A DNA stretch of 64,000 nucleotides from Pseudomonas sp. G34 (GTDB lineage: Bacteria; Pseudomonadota; Gammaproteobacteria; Pseudomonadales; Pseudomonadaceae), in assembly GCF_031119625.1 (NCBI RefSeq), contig NZ_JAVHZV010000020.1, forward strand, positions 110,593 to 174,592, read 5' to 3'. Under the pieces are notes generated by a model that was not told the DNA's origin, did not search any database, and saw only the letters and a list, made by a program, of their open reading frames with translations. The position numbers were made by a program, and so were the translations under genes. Shown piece after piece: positions 25,826 through 39,195 of the stretch (its first letter is position 1; each line of letters starts with the position of its first letter).

Positions 25826-27934
25826 TCAAGCGGCCACCACCTCCACCGGCACGCCATTGAGCGCGGCATTGCCGGACAGCGCGTCGAGCAGGCGTTCGTC
25901 GGTCAGGTCGTTGGCGCTCACCCCGGGTGTCGCCTGGGCGATGCTCATCTGCACACCGGGGCGCCCGTGCCCCCAACCATGGGGCAGGCTGACCACGCCC
26001 GGCATCATCTCGGCGCTGGCCAGCACCTCGACCTCCAGGGTGCCAACCCGCGAGCGCACGCTGACTCGCTGGCCATCGCCGAGGCCGCGCTGCGCCAGGT
26101 CCTGGGGGTGCATCAACAGCTGATGACGCGGCTTGCCCTTCACCAGCCGGTGATAGTTGTGCATCCAGGAATTGTTGCTGCGCACATGGCGACGGCCGAT
26201 CAACAGAAGCTGGCCCTCAACCCATGCCGGCTGTGCGGCAAAGCGCTGCAGGTCGTTGAGCAGCAATGCCGGCGCTGCCTGCACCTGGCCATCGGGGGTT
26301 TTCAGGCGCGCCGCCAGGTTCGGCTTCAGCGGGCCGATATCCAGGCCGTGGGGGTGATCCTGCAAGGTCTGCAAACTCAGCTTGAGCGGCGAGCGGTCGC
26401 CATAAGGCCCCATGCGCAAGCCCATGTCGATCATCTGCGCGGGCGCTTGAGTCGGCTTCAAGGTGGCGCCGGTCTGCGCGGCGAAGGCTTGCGCCAGGCC
26501 GACGAAGATCTCCCAGTCGTCCAGCGCGGCCTCGGGCTTGGGCAGTACCGCCTGATTGAAACGCGTGACATTGCGCACCGCGAACAGGTTGAAGGTGGTG
26601 TCGTAGTGGTCATGCTCCAGCGGCGCGGTGGACGGCAGGATCAGGTCGGCATGGCGGGTGGTTTCGTTGATGTACAGATCGACGCTGAGCATGAACTCCA
26701 GGCCCTCGAGCCCGCGCTCCAGCTGACGACCATTGGGCGTGGAGAGCACCGGATTGCCCGCCACGGTGATCAGCGCCCGTACCTGCCCGTCACCCGCGGT
26801 GAGCATTTCCTCGGCCAGCGCGCTGACCGGCAGCTCGCCGCCATACTCAGGCAACCCGGACACCCGGCTCTGCCAGCGATTGAAGTGCCCGCCGGAGGTC
26901 GCGCCGACCAGGTCCACCGCGGGCTCGGTGCACAGTGCCCCACCCTCGCGATCCAGGTTGCCGGTGACCAGGTTGATCACCTGCACCAGCCATTGGCACA
27001 GGGTGCCGAATACCTGGGTCGATACGCCCATGCGCCCGTAGCAGACGGCTCGCTCGGCGGCGGCGAAGTCGCGGGCCAATTGGCGGATCGTTTCGGCTGC
27101 AACGCCACACTGCGCGGCCATGCGCGCTGCGCTGAACGCTGCAACCGCACTGCGCAGCTCATCCAGCCCGGCGACTGGCAGATGGCTGCCGCGCCCCAGC
27201 CCCTCCTCGAACAGCGTATTGAGCATGCCGAGCAGCAAGGCGGCGTCCTGTCCCGGACGGATGAACAGGTGCTGGTCAGCGATGGCTGCCGTCTCGGTAT
27301 GCCGTGGGTCGACCACCACCAGCTTGCCGCCGCGGGCCTGGATGGCCTTGAGGCGCTTCTCGACATCCGGCACGGTCATCAGGCTGCCGTTGGAGGCCAG
27401 CGGGTTGCCACCGAGGATCAGCATGAAGTCGCTGTGATCGATGTCCGGGATCGGGATCAGAAAGCCGTGGCCGTACATCAGGTGGCAGGTCAGGTGATGG
27501 GGCAGCTGATCGACCGAGGTGGCGGAGTAGCGGTTGCGGGTCTTGAGCAGGCCGAGAAAGTAGTTGCTGTGGGTCATCAGCCCATAGTTGTGCACGCTGG
27601 GGTTGCCCTGATAGACCGCCACCGCATTCTGCCCGTGGGCCGCCTGCACGGCGGCCAGGCGGCTGGCCGCGAATTCGAAGGCCTCCTGCCAGCTGATGGC
27701 CTCCCAGGCGTCACCGGTACGGCGCATCGGCTGGCGCAGGCGATCCGGGTCATTCTGAATGTCCTGCAGGGCAACGGCCTTCGGGCAGATATGGCCACGG
27801 CTGAACGGATCGTCACGGTCGCCCTTGATGGAGCGCACCTGCGGTTGGCCATCGGCAGCCTGCTCGACTTCCAGGGTCAGCCCACAGATGGCCTCGCACA
27901 GGTGGCAGGCACGGTGATGGAGGGTCGTGGTCAT
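25826..27934 (-). CDS. Molybdopterin-dependent oxidoreductase with an N-terminal [4Fe-4S] site
   Basis: A 702-residue member of the DMSO reductase family (bis-MGD enzymes). The N-terminal cluster motif HLCEAICGL...GHICPK supplies Cys10, Cys13 and Cys17 plus a fourth Cys near residue 50. Cofactor-binding blocks include LILGGNPLASNGS, VVVDPRHTETAAIADQHLFIRPGQDAALLLGM and the C-terminal cofactor domain with VRSNNSWMHNYHRLVKG. No Tat signal is seen, so it is probably cytosolic. No redox partner subunit is adjacent, and the substrate is unknown. Divergent from argF. Confidence 0.85.
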   Translation of the reverse strand: MTTTLHHRACHLCEAICGLTLEVEQAADGQPQVRSIKGDRDDPFSRGHICPKAVALQDIQNDPDRLRQPMRRTGDAWEAISWQEAFEFAASRLAAVQAAHGQNAVAVYQGNPSVHNYGLMTHSNYFLGLLKTRNRYSATSVDQLPHHLTCHLMYGHGFLIPIPDIDHSDFMLILGGNPLASNGSLMTVPDVEKRLKAIQARGGKLVVVDPRHTETAAIADQHLFIRPGQDAALLLGMLNTLFEEGLGRGSHLPVAGLDELRSAVAAFSAARMAAQCGVAAETIRQLARDFAAAERAVCYGRMGVSTQVFGTLCQWLVQVINLVTGNLDREGGALCTEPAVDLVGATSGGHFNRWQSRVSGLPEYGGELPVSALAEEMLTAGDGQVRALITVAGNPVLSTPNGRQLERGLEGLEFMLSVDLYINETTRHADLILPSTAPLEHDHYDTTFNLFAVRNVTRFNQAVLPKPEAALDDWEIFVGLAQAFAAQTGATLKPTQAPAQMIDMGLRMGPYGDRSPLKLSLQTLQDHPHGLDIGPLKPNLAARLKTPDGQVQAAPALLLNDLQRFAAQPAWVEGQLLLIGRRHVRSNNSWMHNYHRLVKGKPRHQLLMHPQDLAQRGLGDGQRVSVRSRVGTLEVEVLASAEMMPGVVSLPHGWGHGRPGVQMSIAQATPGVSANDLTDERLLDALSGNAALNGVPVEVVAA

Positions 27935-28158
27935 GGCCAGCCTCGCTTTATTGTTGAAGCGCCATCATGGGCGCCAGCGCCGTTTCCTGCCAGCAGCCTT
28001 GGCACCGTGAATCGCCGCCCATCAGGGCCATGCATCACGCCGGTTTGCAGGCCTGCGAGGCCCGTCATATCTGGCAATCCGGGCAAATTTGCGCCTAGGC
28101 GTCATTTACTTATAAGATCGGCGGCTTCCCGTTTCGTCGCACTGTGCGGCCCCCAGCC

Positions 28159-28194
28159 GCAGGTTCTCTCATTTTTTCCGAAAAAAGAGCCTGC
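28159..28194 (+). promoter_or_regulatory. Leader hairpin upstream of argF
   Basis: GCAGG (28159-28163) pairs with CCTGC (28190-28194), and an inner T-run pairs with an A-run (ATTTTTTCCGAAAAAA). It lies about 28 bp before the argF start, within the transcribed leader if the TATAAG at 28111 is the -10 box. Role unknown. Confidence 0.4.
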
Positions 28195-28221
28195 GCCCTG
28201 TTTGTCAAAAGGTAGTTAACG

Positions 28222-30224
<2,003 letters not shown>

Positions 30225-30233
30225 AAGGGCAGC

Positions 30234-31013
30234 TTAGATATGCAGCTGGCCACTACTCACCAACCTTGCATGGCCGGCGATCTTCACCCGTTCCCCATTC
30301 AGCCGGCACCACAGAAAACCGCCGCGCTTGCCGCCCTGGTAGGCGCTCAGTTCAGGCTTGCCCAGCGTCTGCGCCCAGTAAGGCGTAAGAATGCAGTGCG
30401 CCGAACCGGTGACCGGGTCTTCGTCGATGCCCACCGCGGGCGCGAAGTTGCGTGACACGAAATCCACCGACTCCCCCCTTGCGGTGATGATCACTGCCGG
30501 CCAAGGCAATTGCGCCAGCGCTTTCAGATCCGGCTGGCAGGCATCCACAGCGGCCTGCGACTCGAGCACGACCAGCAACTGCGGCGCATCCAGCACGGCG
30601 ATCGGCGTCTGCCCGAGAATGTCTGCCAAGCCCTGAGGCGTGGCAATCGGTGTCGGTTGCACGCAGGGAAAATCCAGCACCAGGCGATCACCTTCACGGT
30701 CGACCGCCAAGGTGCCGTCCATATAGGTGAAATCGATACGCTGACCCGGCTCGCCATGGCACTCGAACAAGGCATGGGCACTGGCCAGCGTGGCATGCCC
30801 GCACAGCGGCACTTCGGTGGTCGGGGTGAACCAGCGGATGCGCCAGGCGGCGCCCTCCTTCACCACGAACGCGGTTTCGGCCAGGTTGTGCTCGGCAGCA
30901 ATCTGCTGCATCAACCCATCCTCGAGCCACTGGTCGAGGCGATAGACCACCGCCGGGTTGCCCGCGAAAGGCGTGTCGCTGAAGGCATCGATCTGGTGAA
31001 AGAACAAAGGCAT
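30234..31013 (-). CDS. PhzF family isomerase-like protein
   Basis: A 259-residue PhzF/diaminopimelate-epimerase-fold protein. Family blocks are QIDAFSDTPFAGNPAVVY (N-terminal), EHNLAETAFVV with the conserved Glu of the PhzF active site, RWFTPTTEVPLCGHATLASAHALF, and VSRNFAPAVGIDEDPVTGSAHC. Start at 31013 with GAGG eight bases upstream. No phenazine genes are present, so this is a general PhzF-like protein of unknown substrate. Convergent with the ABC ATPase gene, 9 bp apart. Confidence 0.88.
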   Translation of the reverse strand: MPLFFHQIDAFSDTPFAGNPAVVYRLDQWLEDGLMQQIAAEHNLAETAFVVKEGAAWRIRWFTPTTEVPLCGHATLASAHALFECHGEPGQRIDFTYMDGTLAVDREGDRLVLDFPCVQPTPIATPQGLADILGQTPIAVLDAPQLLVVLESQAAVDACQPDLKALAQLPWPAVIITARGESVDFVSRNFAPAVGIDEDPVTGSAHCILTPYWAQTLGKPELSAYQGGKRGGFLWCRLNGERVKIAGHARLVSSGQLHI

Positions 31014-31108
31014 CGGGATTTCCTCAAGACGGCAACTACGCTCAGCATGCCTGCTTCGCGCCGCTTGGCTGCGATACAGCGCGGCGCCAATACGGCGCAA
31101 CAGTGCAA

Positions 31109-31885
31109 TCAGCGCGGCGTGTGAATGCCGTAGCGCTGCAGCAACGCATCGAGACGACCATCCTGCCGATAACGCCGTACGCCGTCGTCGAAGATGTCGC
31201 GGTAGCGGGCGCTGGAGGCAAGCGCCGGGGAGAAGGCGATGTAGATCGGTACGTCCGGTACCCGGCAGCCGACCTCGACCAGGCCATCATCAGTGCCGTG
31301 CTGATCCTGGTACAGGGCCATGATCCAGGTGTTTTCCAGCAAGGCGTCCAGACGCCCCAGTTCGACCTTGCGCACGTTCAGCGCCAGCGCCTGCTCGCCG
31401 GCAGCGAGCTGCAACAGCTCCTGGTCTCGCTGATGACGACGAATGTACTCATCGAGCTCCTCGCCGTAGCTATAGCCATTGATCACTCCCAGGCGCACCT
31501 GGGCGAGCGAATCCAGCCCGGTATAGCGCCAGGTGCTGTCGGCGCGGGCATAGAAGCAGTTGCGGGAGATACCCGGGGCCGACTTGCCGAAGAGAAAGTC
31601 CGGCGCATCACGTACGCCAGCACCGACCAGCGCGTTGGCGCGGCCACTGCGCACGTCCTGCACGGCGCGCGCCCAGTTGGTGACGCGGTACTCGACCTCG
31701 ATGCCGGCCTCGGCAAAGATCTGCGTGGCCAGCTCGATGAAGATGCCAGGGCGTTCGGCGTCCGGCGCGCAATTGACAGGACACCAGACGTCGGCCTCCA
31801 TGATCAGGGTTTCAGCCCGGGCACAGGCACTGCTCAGCAGCCAAGCCGCCAACAGCCCTGAAGTCACCCAACCAACGCCTTTCAC
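31109..31885 (-). CDS. Periplasmic solute-binding protein family 3
   Basis: A 258-residue exported protein (signal peptide ending ACARA-ETLIM) with the family 3 binding-protein fold common to amino-acid receptors: GIFIELATQIFAEAGIEVEYRVTNWARAVQDVRSGRANALVGAG, then the hinge and VELGRLDALLENTWIMALY. Three cysteines (PVNC, RNCFY, VGCRV) are unusual for the family. No permease or ATPase genes are adjacent. It may serve a distant transporter or act as a sensor-type binding protein. It lies 95 bp upstream of the PhzF-like gene on the same strand. Confidence 0.83.
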   Translation of the reverse strand: MKGVGWVTSGLLAAWLLSSACARAETLIMEADVWCPVNCAPDAERPGIFIELATQIFAEAGIEVEYRVTNWARAVQDVRSGRANALVGAGVRDAPDFLFGKSAPGISRNCFYARADSTWRYTGLDSLAQVRLGVINGYSYGEELDEYIRRHQRDQELLQLAAGEQALALNVRKVELGRLDALLENTWIMALYQDQHGTDDGLVEVGCRVPDVPIYIAFSPALASSARYRDIFDDGVRRYRQDGRLDALLQRYGIHTPR

Positions 31886-32062
31886 TGTTCGCCTAGCCTC
31901 CTGCCGATGCGGGCGCCGTTACCGCCACGCTCCATGATACGCCGCCCCCGGCCCTGACGGGCAAGCGCGGCGGCAATGCCGACAGTGCCAGTGTCCGGCG
32001 TTCGCTTCAAGCTCGGCGCGCGTCGCCCCCGGCCCAGGCGCCCGCCCATGGTGCCGCGCGGC

Positions 32063-32530
32063 TCAGCGACCGATGTCGGCGAATTGTGCCTGGGTGTGTT
32101 CGGCCAGAATCTCGGCGCTCAGCTCGACCTCCAGCCCACGTCGCCCGGCACTGACATAGACGGTGGAAAAATTCCTGGCGCTGTTATCGATAAAGGTGCG
32201 CAGGCGCTTCTTCTGCCCCAGCGGGCTGATGCCGCCGACCAGGTACCCGGTCGCGCGCTGCGCGGCATCGATTGGCGCCATGTCCACCTTCTTGACCCCG
32301 GCCGCCTGGGCCAGGGCCTTGAGGTCGAGGCTGCCAACCACCGGCACCACCGCCACCAGCAACTCGCCTTTCTCGCTGGCCGCGAGCAACGTCTTGAACA
32401 CCTGAGCCGGCTCAAGACCCAGTTTCTCGGCCGCTTCCAGGCCATAGGAAGCGGCCTTGGGGTCATGTTCATAACTGTGGACTCGATGCGCGGCACGAAC
32501 CTTCTTCAGCAGATTCAATGCAGGGGTCAT
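32063..32530 (-). CDS. ybaK: Cys-tRNA(Pro)/Cys-tRNA(Cys) deacylase YbaK
   Basis: A 155-residue trans-editing enzyme that removes cysteine mis-attached to tRNA(Pro). Matches YbaK: MTPALNLLKKVRAAHRVHSYEHD, the catalytic-lysine block KTLLAASEKGELLVAVVPVVGSLDLKALAQA, GYLVGGISPLGQKKRLRTFID, and SAGRRGLEVELSAEIL. Start at 32530 fits the family; longer upstream frame is unconserved. Single gene, divergent from glpF. Confidence 0.92.
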   Translation of the reverse strand: MTPALNLLKKVRAAHRVHSYEHDPKAASYGLEAAEKLGLEPAQVFKTLLAASEKGELLVAVVPVVGSLDLKALAQAAGVKKVDMAPIDAAQRATGYLVGGISPLGQKKRLRTFIDNSARNFSTVYVSAGRRGLEVELSAEILAEHTQAQFADIGR

Positions 32531-32722
32531 GAAGGCTCCGAATGGCATGAAAAACGACGAGAGGCCCGGCGATTCTAGCCTCGCGACCGGCGAAACGCAG
32601 CGCCAATGTGCGGCCGCTGAGGAAACTTGTTTCACAACGGAACCTATTTGTCGTGAAACTGACCTATTGAACTGTACGCGCGATTGATATCGAAAACATT
32701 TACCGCTTATGCGGTTCGTTTT

Positions 32723-32768
32723 TTGACAATACGCGCAAAGTTGATCTATTTTTTTCGATTACGAACAT
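32723..32768 (+). promoter_or_regulatory. glpF promoter with overlapping GlpR-like operator
   Basis: TTGACA (32723-32728) and TATTTT (32747-32752) at 18-bp spacing form a sigma-70-like promoter. A palindrome TTTTCG-ATTA-CGAACAT (32752-32768) overlaps its downstream edge. The same word, ATGTTC-N5-CGAAAA on the other strand, recurs upstream of glpD, so it is a good candidate for the repressor GlpR encoded downstream. Confidence 0.6.
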
Positions 32769-32848
32769 CAAGACCATTACCCGATGGCAATGGTGTAGAC
32801 GCTGCCCTACCCCGCAGTGGGCCGTCGTACCCGACACCAGCGCCGCAC

Positions 32849-32856
32849 AACAACAA
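32849..32856 (+). promoter_or_regulatory. CA motif (Hfq/Crc-type) before glpF
   Basis: AACAACAA, an exact AAnAAnAA match, followed by AAAAACGAGG where GAGG (32863-32866) is the glpF ribosome-binding site. This is the usual location for Hfq/Crc translational repression in Pseudomonas. Confidence 0.6.
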
Positions 32857-32874
32857 AAAAACGAGGCTTTCCCC

Positions 32875-35296
<2,422 letters not shown>

Positions 35297-35308
35297 GCCA
35301 CAGCGACC

Positions 35309-35378
35309 AGGGCCTGTTAGCACTTGCGCAACACCGCGCCCGAGCCCTTCGGCTTGCGCGGCAGTGTTAACAGGCCCT
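35309..35378 (+). terminator. Long-stem inverted repeat after glpK
   Basis: AGGGCCTGTTAGCACT (35309-35324) and AGTGTTAACAGGCCCT (35363-35378) pair over 16 bp with one mismatch. The 38-bp loop contains a further palindrome (GCGCGCCCGAGCCCTTCGGC region). No T-run follows, so it may stabilise the 3' end or be a repeat element rather than a terminator. Confidence 0.5.
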
Positions 35379-35455
35379 AGCCCCCGGCTGTCGCTGGCAG
35401 TGAGCAGATTCGTGCGGCATCATGGCGCAATTCCGTGCGGCCCGAAGGACACTCA

Positions 35456-36211
35456 ATGAATCTGCCCCCTCGCCAGCAGCAAATCCTCGATCTGATCCGC
35501 GAACGCGGCTACGTCAGCATCGAGGAGTTGGCCACCCAGTTCGTCGTTACCCCGCAAACCATCCGCCGCGATATCAATCAGCTGGCCGATGCCAACCTGC
35601 TGCGCCGCTACCATGGCGGCGCGGCCTATGATTCCAGCGTCGAGAACACCGCCTATGCGATGCGCGCCGACCAGATGCGTCAGGAGAAGCAGCGCATCGG
35701 TGAAGCGGTGGCCGCGCAGATTCCCGACCATGCCTCACTGTTCATCAACATTGGCACCACCACCGAGGCCATCGCCCGGGCACTGTTCAACCACAACCAC
35801 CTGAAGATCATCACCAACAACCTGCACGTTGCCGCGATGCTCGCCGCCAAGGATGACTTCGACGTGCTGCTGACCGGCGGTAACGTGCGCCGCGATGGCG
35901 GTCTGGTGGGCCAGGCCAGCGTGGACTTCATCAACCAGTTCAAGGTCGATTTCGCCCTGGTCGGTATCAGCGGCATCGACGAAGACGGCAGCCTGCTGGA
36001 TTTCGATTACCAGGAAGTGCGGGTTTCCCAGGCAATCATCGCCAATGCTCGCCAGGTGATTCTCGCCGCCGACTCCAGCAAGTTCGGCCGCAACGCGATG
36101 ATTCGCCTGGGCCCGATCAGCCTGATCGACTGCCTGGTCACCGACCAGCAGCCGGTAGCCGGCCTCTGCCAACTGCTCGAGCAGCACAAGATCCGCCTCG
36201 AAGTCGTCTGA
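35456..36211 (+). CDS. glpR: Glycerol regulon repressor GlpR (DeoR family)
   Basis: A 251-residue DeoR-family repressor. It has an N-terminal helix-turn-helix ([51 protein letters not shown]) and a C-terminal DeoR sensor domain with [29 protein letters not shown] and [19 protein letters not shown]. The ligand is glycerol-3-phosphate in the E. coli protein. The start at 35456 aligns with the family. It sits between glpK and glpD, and operator-like palindromes occur before glpF and glpD. Confidence 0.94.
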   Translation: MNLPPRQQQILDLIRERGYVSIEELATQFVVTPQTIRRDINQLADANLLRRYHGGAAYDSSVENTAYAMRADQMRQEKQRIGEAVAAQIPDHASLFINIGTTTEAIARALFNHNHLKIITNNLHVAAMLAAKDDFDVLLTGGNVRRDGGLVGQASVDFINQFKVDFALVGISGIDEDGSLLDFDYQEVRVSQAIIANARQVILAADSSKFGRNAMIRLGPISLIDCLVTDQQPVAGLCQLLEQHKIRLEVV

Positions 36212-36229
36212 CCCCCTCCTGCAACCAAC

Positions 36230-36275
36230 ACCGCGATGGGCCTGACGCGCCCATCGCGGCGCCGCCTGTGGTTTT
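36230..36275 (+). terminator. Terminator after glpR
   Basis: Stem CCGCGATGGGC / GCCCATCGCGG (about 36230-36258) followed, after GCGCCGCCTGTGG, by TTTTTTATT at 36272. The gap before the T-run makes it imperfect. Confidence 0.55.
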
Positions 36276-36411
36276 TTATTCCAATTCGAACATCTCGCGA
36301 ACCTTATCGGCCCGCGAGTATCTGTAACTGTGTTCGCTAATTTTCATTCCAGCGCTTTACGTGATCTTTTTTGATCGAAGACCCCTGGATACCTATCTAT
36401 TCATGCGCTAG

Positions 36412-36450
36412 TATTTTCGTAAATGAACATTCATGTTCGATTTGAAAATA
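36412..36450 (+). promoter_or_regulatory. 39-bp palindrome upstream of glpD, probable GlpR operator pair
   Basis: An imperfect palindrome centred on GAACAT-TC-ATGTTC. Its two halves read TTTTCGTAAATGAACAT (36414-36430) and ATGTTCGATTTGAAAAT (36433-36449), both resembling the glpF site. A TAGTAT (36409-36414) could be the -10 box, so binding would block transcription. It ends 24 bp before the glpD start. Confidence 0.6.
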
Positions 36451-36474
36451 CAAACGCTATACGAGGCCACGACG

Positions 36475-38070
36475 ATGCCCACATCCAGCCTGTCCAACAG
36501 CCCGCTGTCCGAGGTTTACGATATTGCCGTGGTCGGCGGCGGCATCAATGGCGCCGGTATTGCCTGTGATGCGGCGGGTCGCGGCCTGTCGGTGTTCCTG
36601 TGCGAGAAGGACGACCTGGCCCGCCACACCTCCTCGGCTAGCAGCAAGCTGATCCACGGCGGGCTGCGTTACCTGGAGCACCACGAATTCCGCCTGGTGC
36701 GCGAAGCCCTGGCCGAACGTGAAGTGCTGCTCGCCAAGGCGCCGCACATCGTCAGCCCGATGCGCTTCATCCTCCCCCACCGCCCGCATCTGCGCCCCGC
36801 GTGGATGATTCGCGCCGGCCTGTTCCTCTACGACAACCTGGGCAAGCGCAAGGCACTGCCGCGCTCGCGAGGGCTGAGCTTTGGCGCCAACAGCCCGCTC
36901 AAACCGGAGATCAGCAAAGGTTTCGAATACTCCGATTGCTGGGTCGACGATGCCCGCCTGGTGGTGCTCAACGCCATGGCAGCCCGCGAGCACGGCGCCC
37001 ATGTGCACACCCACACCCGTTGCGTCAGTGCCCGGCGCAGCAAGGGTGCCTGGGAAGTCGACCTGGAACGCGCCGATGGCAGCCGCTTCTCGATCCGCGC
37101 CAAAGCGCTGGTCAATGCCGCCGGCCCCTGGGTGGCGCGCTTCATTCGTGATGATCTGCAGCAGAAGTCGCCCTACGGCATCCGCCTCATCCAGGGCAGC
37201 CACATCGTCGTGCCGCGCCTGTTCGAGGGCAAAGAAGCCTATATCCTGCAGAACGAAGACCGCCGTATCGTTTTCGCCATCCCCTACCTGGACCGCTTCA
37301 CCCTGATCGGCACCACGGACCGCGAGTACCAGGGCGACCCGGCTGCCGTGAGCATCAGCGAGGAAGAAACCAGCTACCTGCTCAAGGTGGTCAACGACCA
37401 CTTCCGCAAGTCGCTCAGCCGCGAGGACATCCTCCACAGCTACGCCGGCGTGCGCCCGCTGTGCGATGACGAGTCCGACGAGCCCTCGGCCATCACCCGC
37501 GACTACACCCTGTCGCTGTCCGCCCAGGGCAATGAACCGCCACTGCTGTCGGTGTTCGGCGGCAAGCTGACCACCTACCGCAAGCTGGCGGAGTCGGCGC
37601 TGGCCCAGCTGGCGCCGTTCTTCCCGAACATGAAGGCGCGCTGGACGGCCGAGGCGCCGCTGCCGGGCGGCGAGAACATGCACAGCCGCGAGAGCCTGGT
37701 CGAGGCCCTGCGCGCTCGCCATGCCTGGCTGAACGCCGAGCTGGCGAGCCGCTGGGCCGTCACCTATGGCAGCCGTACCTGGCAATTGCTCGACAAGGTG
37801 CAGAGCGAGGCCGACCTGGGCGAGCACTTCGGCCATGGCCTGTATGCCCGCGAGGTGGATTACCTGCGCGAACAGGAATGGGCCACCGAGGTGGATGACA
37901 TCCTCTGGCGCCGCAGCAAGCTGGGGCTGTTCCTGTCGGCCGCCGAGCGCAGCCGGCTCGAAGCCTACCTGGCACCCGCCGCGACCGCGATTCTTACAGC
38001 TGTACCAGGTGCTCATCCTGCCGATGAGCCTGCAGGTGTGGCAGTACCGCGGCAAGCAACGGCGCCTTGA
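36475..38070 (+). CDS. glpD: Aerobic glycerol-3-phosphate dehydrogenase
   Basis: A 531-residue FAD-dependent, membrane-associated enzyme oxidising glycerol-3-phosphate to dihydroxyacetone phosphate and feeding electrons to quinone. FAD-binding VYDIAVVGGGINGAGIACDAAGRGLSVFL (13-41), ASSKLIHGGLRYLE, VNAAGPWV, SYAGVRPLCDD and VFGGKLTTYRKLAE are present. It is about 20-30 residues longer than usual, because the last stretch (after about ERSRLEAYL) runs 77 bp into the convergent hydrolase gene. The start at 36475 follows ACGAGG; the ATG at 36433 lies inside the operator and is rejected. Confidence 0.95.
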   Translation: MPTSSLSNSPLSEVYDIAVVGGGINGAGIACDAAGRGLSVFLCEKDDLARHTSSASSKLIHGGLRYLEHHEFRLVREALAEREVLLAKAPHIVSPMRFILPHRPHLRPAWMIRAGLFLYDNLGKRKALPRSRGLSFGANSPLKPEISKGFEYSDCWVDDARLVVLNAMAAREHGAHVHTHTRCVSARRSKGAWEVDLERADGSRFSIRAKALVNAAGPWVARFIRDDLQQKSPYGIRLIQGSHIVVPRLFEGKEAYILQNEDRRIVFAIPYLDRFTLIGTTDREYQGDPAAVSISEEETSYLLKVVNDHFRKSLSREDILHSYAGVRPLCDDESDEPSAITRDYTLSLSAQGNEPPLLSVFGGKLTTYRKLAESALAQLAPFFPNMKARWTAEAPLPGGENMHSRESLVEALRARHAWLNAELASRWAVTYGSRTWQLLDKVQSEADLGEHFGHGLYAREVDYLREQEWATEVDDILWRRSKLGLFLSAAERSRLEAYLAPAATAILTAVPGAHPADEPAGVAVPRQATAP

Positions 38071-38983
38071 AGCGCTCCTGAAGCCGGTGAGCGAGCCCTG
38101 GAATCAGGCGCAGCTCACTGCCACGGATATGCGCGGCGACATGTACGCCGTGCATCACCGGCAGCAGCGGATCGGCAGTGCCGTGCACCACCAGCGTCGG
38201 CACCTGCAGGCGGTTGAGCAGGTCGACCCGGCTGCCTTCGGCAAGAATCGCCAGCAATTGCCGCTCCACCCCCGCCGGATTGAAGGCACGGTCGTAGGCG
38301 ATTTCGGCCTGGTGCAGCAGCATCGCACGATCATCCACCACACTCGGGCTGCCCAGCGCGGCCAGCAGATCGGCCTGCTGCTCCAGGGCCACTTCCCGGC
38401 TCGGTGCCTCGCGGCGTGCCAACAGGTGCAACAACGCCGGGCTCGGTGCCGGCAGCCCCTGGGCGCCGGAGCTGGTCATCACCAAGGTCAGGCTGCGCAC
38501 CCGCTGCGGCGCCATGTCAGCGATGTGCTGGGCGATCATGCCGCCCATGCTGGCGCCGAGCAGGTGAAACTCGTCAATGCCCAACGCATCCATCAGGCCC
38601 AGTGAATCGCCGGCCATGTCGCGCAAGCTGTACGGTGCACCGACCGCCAGGCCAAGGCGGTAACGCAGCACTTCATAAGCCAGGTTGGCGCTGGGCGCTT
38701 CGGCGTTCCAGCGGCTCAAGCCGACGTCACGATTGTCGAAGCGGATCACCCGAAAGCCCTGCTCGCACAGCTGCTCGACCACGTCGTCCGGCCAGTGGAT
38801 CAGCTGGCCACCCAGGCCCATGACCAACAACAGTGCGGGATCGCTGCTGCGCCCGATGCTCTGATACGCCAGGCTCACCTCGCCCACCGAGACACGCTCG
38901 ACATCCACACCGACCTTGCACACATCAGCCGCCAGGGAGGACAGGCTGCACAGCAAGGCAGCCAGAAAAATAACCACGCGCAT
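37994..38983 (-). CDS. Exported alpha/beta hydrolase
   Basis: A 329-residue alpha/beta-hydrolase with a signal peptide (MRVVIFLAALLCSLSSLA-A). Catalytic elements: nucleophile elbow GASMGG (Ser), acid in VHGTADPLLP (Asp), His in PGLAHRL, and an oxyanion loop at VMGLGGQLIHW. All three triad residues are present. P. aeruginosa has a comparable hydrolase between the glp genes and metR. The substrate is unknown; the form suggests an esterase. The gene's 3' end overlaps glpD by 77 bp. Divergent from metR. Confidence 0.85.
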   Translation of the reverse strand: MRVVIFLAALLCSLSSLAADVCKVGVDVERVSVGEVSLAYQSIGRSSDPALLLVMGLGGQLIHWPDDVVEQLCEQGFRVIRFDNRDVGLSRWNAEAPSANLAYEVLRYRLGLAVGAPYSLRDMAGDSLGLMDALGIDEFHLLGASMGGMIAQHIADMAPQRVRSLTLVMTSSGAQGLPAPSPALLHLLARREAPSREVALEQQADLLAALGSPSVVDDRAMLLHQAEIAYDRAFNPAGVERQLLAILAEGSRVDLLNRLQVPTLVVHGTADPLLPVMHGVHVAAHIRGSELRLIPGLAHRLQERFKAPLLAAVLPHLQAHRQDEHLVQL

Positions 38984-39195
38984 CTTCAAATTCCACAAGC
39001 GATAGGCCGGATAGCAGGCAAGTCTCGCAGTGATGGGCCACGGCGCGCTGCCACAGAACAATGACAGTTTGATGAAACCCGCCAGGCGGACGAATGGAGG
39101 ATGACTCGACAACGGGCCGCCCATTGCGCGACACTCGCCAAATGAATACTGCTCATCTTATTTACCGAGCAGTTGAATAACCTGCAGGTAACCAG

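Larger units (their letters stand above)
32531..32874. other. 344-bp intergenic region upstream of glpF
   Basis: No gene is seen. It carries the glpF promoter and operator-like site (32723-32768) and the CA motif at 32849-32856. The stretch 32650-32770 is markedly AT-rich compared with its surroundings, as expected for a regulated promoter. Confidence 0.6.

Noticed and set aside
28130..28160. ArgR box before argF
   Set aside because: A CGTCGC-like half-site is present but the rest of the known ArgR pattern is not, so it is not called.
25967..28219. 750-codon open frame opposite the molybdopterin oxidoreductase
   Set aside because: Antisense shadow; the minus-strand product has the Fe-S cysteines and cofactor-binding blocks.
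36433..36474. Upstream ATG of glpD at 36433
   Set aside because: It lies in the operator palindrome, has no ribosome-binding site, and the added residues are not conserved in GlpD.
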